64,000 bases of DNA, from NCBI RefSeq assembly GCF_002741015.1, contig NZ_CP016616.1, forward strand, positions 5,110,501-5,174,500, in the 5' to 3' direction. Source of the DNA: Microvirga ossetica. Its GTDB lineage: Bacteria; Pseudomonadota; Alphaproteobacteria; Rhizobiales; Beijerinckiaceae. This document shows, one piece after another, positions 60,110 through 64,000 of this stretch (position 1 is the first letter of the stretch; each line of letters begins with the position of its first letter). The notes below the pieces were generated by a model. It made no database searches. It saw only the letters and a list, made by a program, of their open reading frames with translations, and had not been told where the DNA came from. The translations under genes were made by a program, and so were the position numbers.

Positions 60110-61435
60110 ATGACCGAAAGTCGAAACGCCCATTGGTTTGCCGAGAGATTGACGGACAGGACCATTCGCGGGATCGCTCTGGAAACCAGAGCCCTGATCC
60201 GTGCCGGCGCGCTTCCGGTTGGTACAAAGTTGCCCCCGATCCGCGATCTCGCGTTCGCGCTCGGTGTTAGTCCGGCGACCATTTCGGAAGCTTGGAGCGA
60301 ACTGCGCCGTCACAAAATCATCAGTGGGCGAGGGCGAAATGGCACTTGGGTCAGCGGTGACCGTTTCGTCGCCAAGCCGCATCGCCTCGGAAGCTCCGGC
60401 ATCTACGGCGATGGCATCCTGAACTTGACCGCAGCCGTTCCCGACATGCGCCTGTTGCCGCCGCTTGCCGAGGCTATGGCTTATGGTGCCTCGGCGGAGA
60501 ATCTCAACAGCTACGAGCGCAACCGAATCCTGCCGGAACTCGAGGAAGAAGTCAGGAAAAAATGGCCCTACGAGCCGGAGGCGTTCCTGGCGACGAATGG
60601 CGGATACAACGCTGTCTATACATTGGTCCATGCACTGCTGCCTCCGGGCGCATCCGTTGCGATCGAAGATCCGACCGGCATGCGCCTCCTCGATATTCTG
60701 GAAGACCGGGGAGTTCGCATCGTGCCTGTTCAATGCGATGGCGAAGGACCAATGCCGTCAGCTCTTGAGACCGCGATGAAATCCAAGCCTATCGCCTTCA
60801 TTTTCCAGCCGCGGCTGCATTCAGTCACCGGCCAGGGTGTCAGCCAAGCGCGCCTGGAGGCTCTCGCTGCGGTTCTAAAAGATACCGACACGCTTATCGT
60901 CGAAGACGACGGCATCGGCGATATTTCGGCGGCCCCACGTCACTCTCTGGGTGCCTACTTTCCGAACCGGCTCATCCACATCCTGTCGTTCTCGAAGACG
61001 CATGGGCCGGATTTGCGTCTTGCAGTCCTTTCCAGCTCCCGAACCATCATAGATCAGATACAATCCTATCGAAGCTTCAGTGCCGGCTGGACGAGCCGTA
61101 TTCTCCAGGCTGCCACAGCCTGGCTGCTGCGCGATCCGGAGACACAGGAATCGGTTGATCGCGCGCGAATGCTCTACCATGAGCGACGCGCCAATCTGGT
61201 CAATGCTCTGCAGCAGAGAGGTATTGGTGCAATGCACGGCGAGGGTCTGTGCGCCTGGGTTCCGGTGTCCTCGGAGCCATTCGCTATGGTGACGCTCGCC
61301 GCCCATGGTATTGCCGTCCATCCAGGTGCCAAGTTCTCGATCCTGCCGACGTACTATCTGCGGGTTGCAACGGCTACTCTTTCCGATCGCTATGAGAGTG
61401 TCGCGGACTCGATTGCGTTGGCTGCCGGCACCTGA
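60110..61435 (+). CDS. MocR-type regulator (GntR helix-turn-helix plus aminotransferase fold)
   Basis: A 441-residue PLP-dependent regulator. The winged helix is near residues 20-85 (GTKLPPIRDLAFALGVSPATISEAWSEL), and the fold-type I aminotransferase part follows (about 105-440). The PLP lysine lies in HILSFSKTHGPDLRLA (about 303), and VEDDGIGDISA supplies the conserved Asp. MocR proteins usually bind PLP and an amino acid and regulate adjacent genes. It is divergent from the dihydroxyphthalate-decarboxylase-like/amino-acid ABC/M20 operon, which is therefore its likely target. Confidence 0.92.
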   Translation: MTESRNAHWFAERLTDRTIRGIALETRALIRAGALPVGTKLPPIRDLAFALGVSPATISEAWSELRRHKIISGRGRNGTWVSGDRFVAKPHRLGSSGIYGDGILNLTAAVPDMRLLPPLAEAMAYGASAENLNSYERNRILPELEEEVRKKWPYEPEAFLATNGGYNAVYTLVHALLPPGASVAIEDPTGMRLLDILEDRGVRIVPVQCDGEGPMPSALETAMKSKPIAFIFQPRLHSVTGQGVSQARLEALAAVLKDTDTLIVEDDGIGDISAAPRHSLGAYFPNRLIHILSFSKTHGPDLRLAVLSSSRTIIDQIQSYRSFSAGWTSRILQAATAWLLRDPETQESVDRARMLYHERRANLVNALQQRGIGAMHGEGLCAWVPVSSEPFAMVTLAAHGIAVHPGAKFSILPTYYLRVATATLSDRYESVADSIALAAGT

Positions 61436-61673
61436 GTGGACAGCATGCGCGGGACGATCGATGATCGCGGGACCGCAGAGGAAATGACGGCGCTGGAATG
61501 CCTGAATAGCTTCCGGCGGCCGCCACGCTCGTGATAGCCTTCCAGGCTGCGAAGGTGCGGCTGGCGCCAGCATACGCGCCAACGATGCTCTGGACATTCG
61601 GACGTGTCCAGGCCTGCCGGCTCGAGGCTCGGGTGGACATTCCTCGGATTTTCAGGTTCTGCGGAGGTGCGCG

Positions 61674-62692
61674 ATGAAACGAAGTCCGGTCCTCGTCGAT
61701 CTTGCTCTCCAGGGCGGCGGATCCCACGGTGCGTTCACATGGGCGTTCTGGATCGGCTTCTTGAAGAGCCCTGGCTTCACATAGAAGCCATCTCGGGCAC
61801 ATCGGCCGGTGCGATGAACGCGGCAGTTCTGGCGGATGGCTGGCTCGAGGGCGGTGCCGAAGGTGCCCGCAATGCGCTCGACCGATACTGGCAACGCGTG
61901 TCGCACGCCGCAGCGTTCAGCCCTTTACAGCGCTCGCCGTTGGACCGTCTCTTGGGTCGCTGGACGCTCGACACGTCTCCGGCTTATGTCGCGATGGACC
62001 TCGCATCACGGCTTCTCTCGCCCTACGACATCAACCCGGCGGGCTTCAATCCGCTCCGACGCATTCTGGCGGAGAGTATCGACTTCGACCGTCTGAGCCG
62101 CTCCCCGATCCGGCTGTTCATCACAGCGACCAGCGTTCGAACCGGTCGCGGGCGGATTTTCCGGAACGGCGAGATCACACCCGACGTGCTTCTTGCGTCT
62201 GCCTGTCTTCCGACGATGTTCGCCGCTATCGAGATCGACGGCGAACCCTATTGGGACGGTGGCTACGCCGGTAATCCTACCATCACGCCGTTGGTTCGCG
62301 AAAGCGACGCTCATGACACCATCCTGGTGCAGATCAATCCGCCCGAGCGAAAGGAGATACCGCGCACTGCCACCGAGATCCTCAATCGTCTCAACGAGAT
62401 TTCCTTCAACTCTCCCTTGATGAAGGAACTCCGCATGATTGCCCTTCTGCGCCAAGTGGCGGACCCGGGGACAGGAGAGGGCACTCGCTGGGCCCAGATG
62501 CGGACGCACCGGATCCGGAGCGACATGTTGGCTGAATTCGGGGCGTCGTCGAAGCTCAATGGTGAATGGGACTTCGTGTCGATGCTGCGGACGGAAGGAC
62601 GCCGGGCCGCTGGTGAATTCCTTGACACCAGCGCCGACGATCTCGGCAAGCGCTCCACGGCCGATCTGGATATCCTGCTAGCGGAGTGTTGA
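61674..62692 (+). pseudogene. Patatin-like phospholipase, split by a one-base frameshift
   Basis: A patatin-like acyl hydrolase. The ATG at 61674 has GGAGG six bases before it and encodes the oxyanion loop ALQGGGSHGAFTW, but that frame stops about 14 residues later. From 61742 a second frame continues as GVLDRLLEEPWLHIEAISGTSAGAMNA (nucleophile GTSAG) to the catalytic Asp in YWDGGYAGNP and the normal end. Inserting one G into the GGG at 61741-61743 restores a single protein of about 340 residues. So it is a recent pseudogene, a sequencing error or, less likely, a frameshift site. Without the loop the second frame should be inactive. Confidence 0.82.
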
Positions 62693-62905
62693 CCTGAAGC
62701 ATGTTGGAGGCGCAGCAGCCCCTGCGACGCTGAGGCGTTCTATAATGCTGATTTGTCTGAGATTAATCTAGGCAATGCCTTGCTCGGATAAGATATGTCC
62801 CTATAAAAGTTAGGCTTTCTCTTCCCCGTTTCGACGAAGCCAGCGGGTGGCTTGCTGGTTGAGGCGGTGTGGCTGGATACGGTTAGTAAACCTCATGGGG
62901 CATTC

Positions 62906-64000
62906 ATGGCATTGGTCAAGACGTCCGAACTCTCGGGCAAGGGCAACTCACGACCGGCAGGTAACGAGACTGTTCCCCAAGGGGCTCATTCTCCCGTAAG
63001 GGGAGCGGCATCCCAACGCCGGACCCTCGAGCGTGTGAGGGCACGGCAGCAGAAGGCGGCGGAACGCATCGGCGCCGCCACCGAAGAACTGGCGAGCGGA
63101 GTTGCCGAAGCGTCATCCGCGGCCGAGGAACTGCGGCGCTCCATGGAACAGATCGCCAGCGGCGCCGAGGAGGCGGCCGGCGCTTCCCAGCAATCGCTTT
63201 CGGCCATGGTGAGCCTGAGTGCCTCGTTTTCCGAGGCGCGAGCCCATGCCGAGGCCACCCAGGCGAGAACGAACGGCCTTCAGAGCCTTCTGATCGAGAC
63301 GGGAGCCCAGATCGACGCGTCCGTGTCCGCCGTGGAGACCAACGCGACGCGCCAAAAATCCATGGTCAACGTGGTCTCGCTTCTCGAAAAACAAGCAACC
63401 GAGATCGGCGAGATCACCCGTGTAGTCGGGGACATTTCGGATCAGACCAATCTTCTGGCGCTGAATGCGGCCATCGAGGCGGCCAGGGCCGGCGACAGCG
63501 GGCGTGGCTTTGCCGTCGTCGCGGATGAAGTTCGGGCTCTTGCCGGCACTTCCGAGAAAAGCGCGCAGGTTATTCAGACCCTCGCGGAAGGCATCGTCGG
63601 CGAGGTTCGATCCGTTGCAGAGCGGATTAAGGCTTCAGCCGAAACAGCATCCGGCGAGGCTCGGATCGGCCGTGCCGTGGTGGGGGCTCTGGACAAGATC
63701 CGAACCGATGTGTCCCTCCTGGCCGAGGGGAGCCAGGCCATTCTCGTCGCGGCCGTCGAGGCCGACGCCGCCATCCGAGAGGCGCAACGCGGGGCCGAGC
63801 AGGTAGCGAGTGCGGCCGAGGAGCAGGCCGCGGCGGCAGCCGAGGCTCAGCGGGCGGTCCAGCAGCAGAGTGCTTCCCTCGATCAAAGCCAGCAGACTGC
63901 GCAGTCGCTGGCCGCTCTGGCGGACGATCTTCAGGCAGGCACGGCTGGAGCCACCAGTGCCGAGCAGGTCGGGTCGGCAGCAGAGGAGCTGTCGGCGGCC
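62906..64000 (+). CDS. Soluble methyl-accepting chemotaxis protein, N-terminal part (cut by window edge)
   Basis: The first 365 codons of a chemoreceptor-type protein that leaves the window open. It has no membrane helix; the N-terminal 45 residues are basic and low in complexity, followed by long Ala/Glu-rich coiled coil. The signalling hairpin is [45 protein letters not shown], near residues 168-212, the CheA/CheW-binding tip. It probably signals from the cytoplasm. No sensor domain is seen before the coiled coil. The 213-base gap before it (62693-62905) has no gene that I can see. Confidence 0.88.
   Translation, partial: MALVKTSELSGKGNSRPAGNETVPQGAHSPVRGAASQRRTLERVRARQQKAAERIGAATEELASGVAEASSAAEELRRSMEQIASGAEEAAGASQQSLSAMVSLSASFSEARAHAEATQARTNGLQSLLIETGAQIDASVSAVETNATRQKSMVNVVSLLEKQATEIGEITRVVGDISDQTNLLALNAAIEAARAGDSGRGFAVVADEVRALAGTSEKSAQVIQTLAEGIVGEVRSVAERIKASAETASGEARIGRAVVGALDKIRTDVSLLAEGSQAILVAAVEADAAIREAQRGAEQVASAAEEQAAAAAEAQRAVQQQSASLDQSQQTAQSLAALADDLQAGTAGATSAEQVGSAAEELSAA

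Noticed and set aside
1..64000. CRISPR arrays, rRNA or tRNA genes, riboswitches
   Set aside because: I saw no regularly spaced direct repeats, no rRNA stretches, and no tRNA cloverleaf or riboswitch core that I could support by eye.

Overview
The window looks like chromosomal or megaplasmid DNA from an alphaproteobacterium of the order Hyphomicrobiales (Rhizobiales). Methylobacteriaceae, for example Microvirga, is my best guess, but the genus is an inference from gene content and not proven. Supporting signs are a Porin_2-type outer-membrane porin, a Phasin_2-type phasin, a DUF3141 PHA-synthase-like protein, FCD-type GntR regulators, high GC, and an intergenic inverted repeat typical of these genomes. 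I see no rRNA, tRNA or CRISPR array.

Left part, 1-32 kb: an energy and fermentation region. On the minus strand lie a SulP transporter (cut by the window edge), polyphosphate kinase 2 and a BASS-family transporter. Next come two AraC-type regulators, one full length and one reduced to its DNA-binding domain. A plus-strand operon follows: phosphotransacetylase, acetate kinase, a small unknown protein, a DUF3141 alpha/beta hydrolase and FabI. After it come an HlyD-type efflux pair, a phasin, Gly/Tyr-rich exported proteins and a porin. A minus-strand operon then encodes a Tat-leader L-serine dehydratase, pyruvate formate-lyase, its activase and an AspT-type exchanger. Together these could convert serine to pyruvate, formate, acetyl-CoA and acetate with ATP gain under low oxygen.

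The most interesting signal is a 34-bp element found six times here, plus one degenerate copy. It has two TCAA half-sites exactly 21 bp apart around a TGTCCC-like core. It sits 90-152 bp upstream of the BASS/ppk2/SulP, DUF2092, pta-ackA, Gly/Tyr-rich protein, serine dehydratase-pfl and CAX transcription units. In several copies a -10-like hexamer starts 18 bp after the second half-site. The layout is that of an AraC-family activator whose proximal half-site overlaps the -35 region, so one of the two local AraC proteins may run a regulon covering this region.

Two insertion sequences occur here. An IS630-type element landed in the stop codon of a small exported-protein gene without changing the protein. 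An IS701-type element carrying a divergent passenger gene splits a CAX-type cation antiporter, and a 5-bp target duplication proves the insertion. A 5'-truncated uvrA paralogue closes this part.

Right part, 34-64 kb: catabolic and transport modules. First is a ribose-type ABC operon with aldehyde dehydrogenase, an enolase-superfamily dehydratase and a GMC oxidoreductase, next to an FCD regulator with matching palindromes. Second is a family-1 sugar ABC operon with a GntR regulator and SDR, divergent from another enolase-superfamily dehydratase with two unknown partners. Third is a polar amino-acid ABC operon with an M20 amidohydrolase and a dihydroxyphthalate-decarboxylase-like protein, opposite a MocR regulator. 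The window ends with a frameshifted patatin-like gene and the start of a soluble chemoreceptor.
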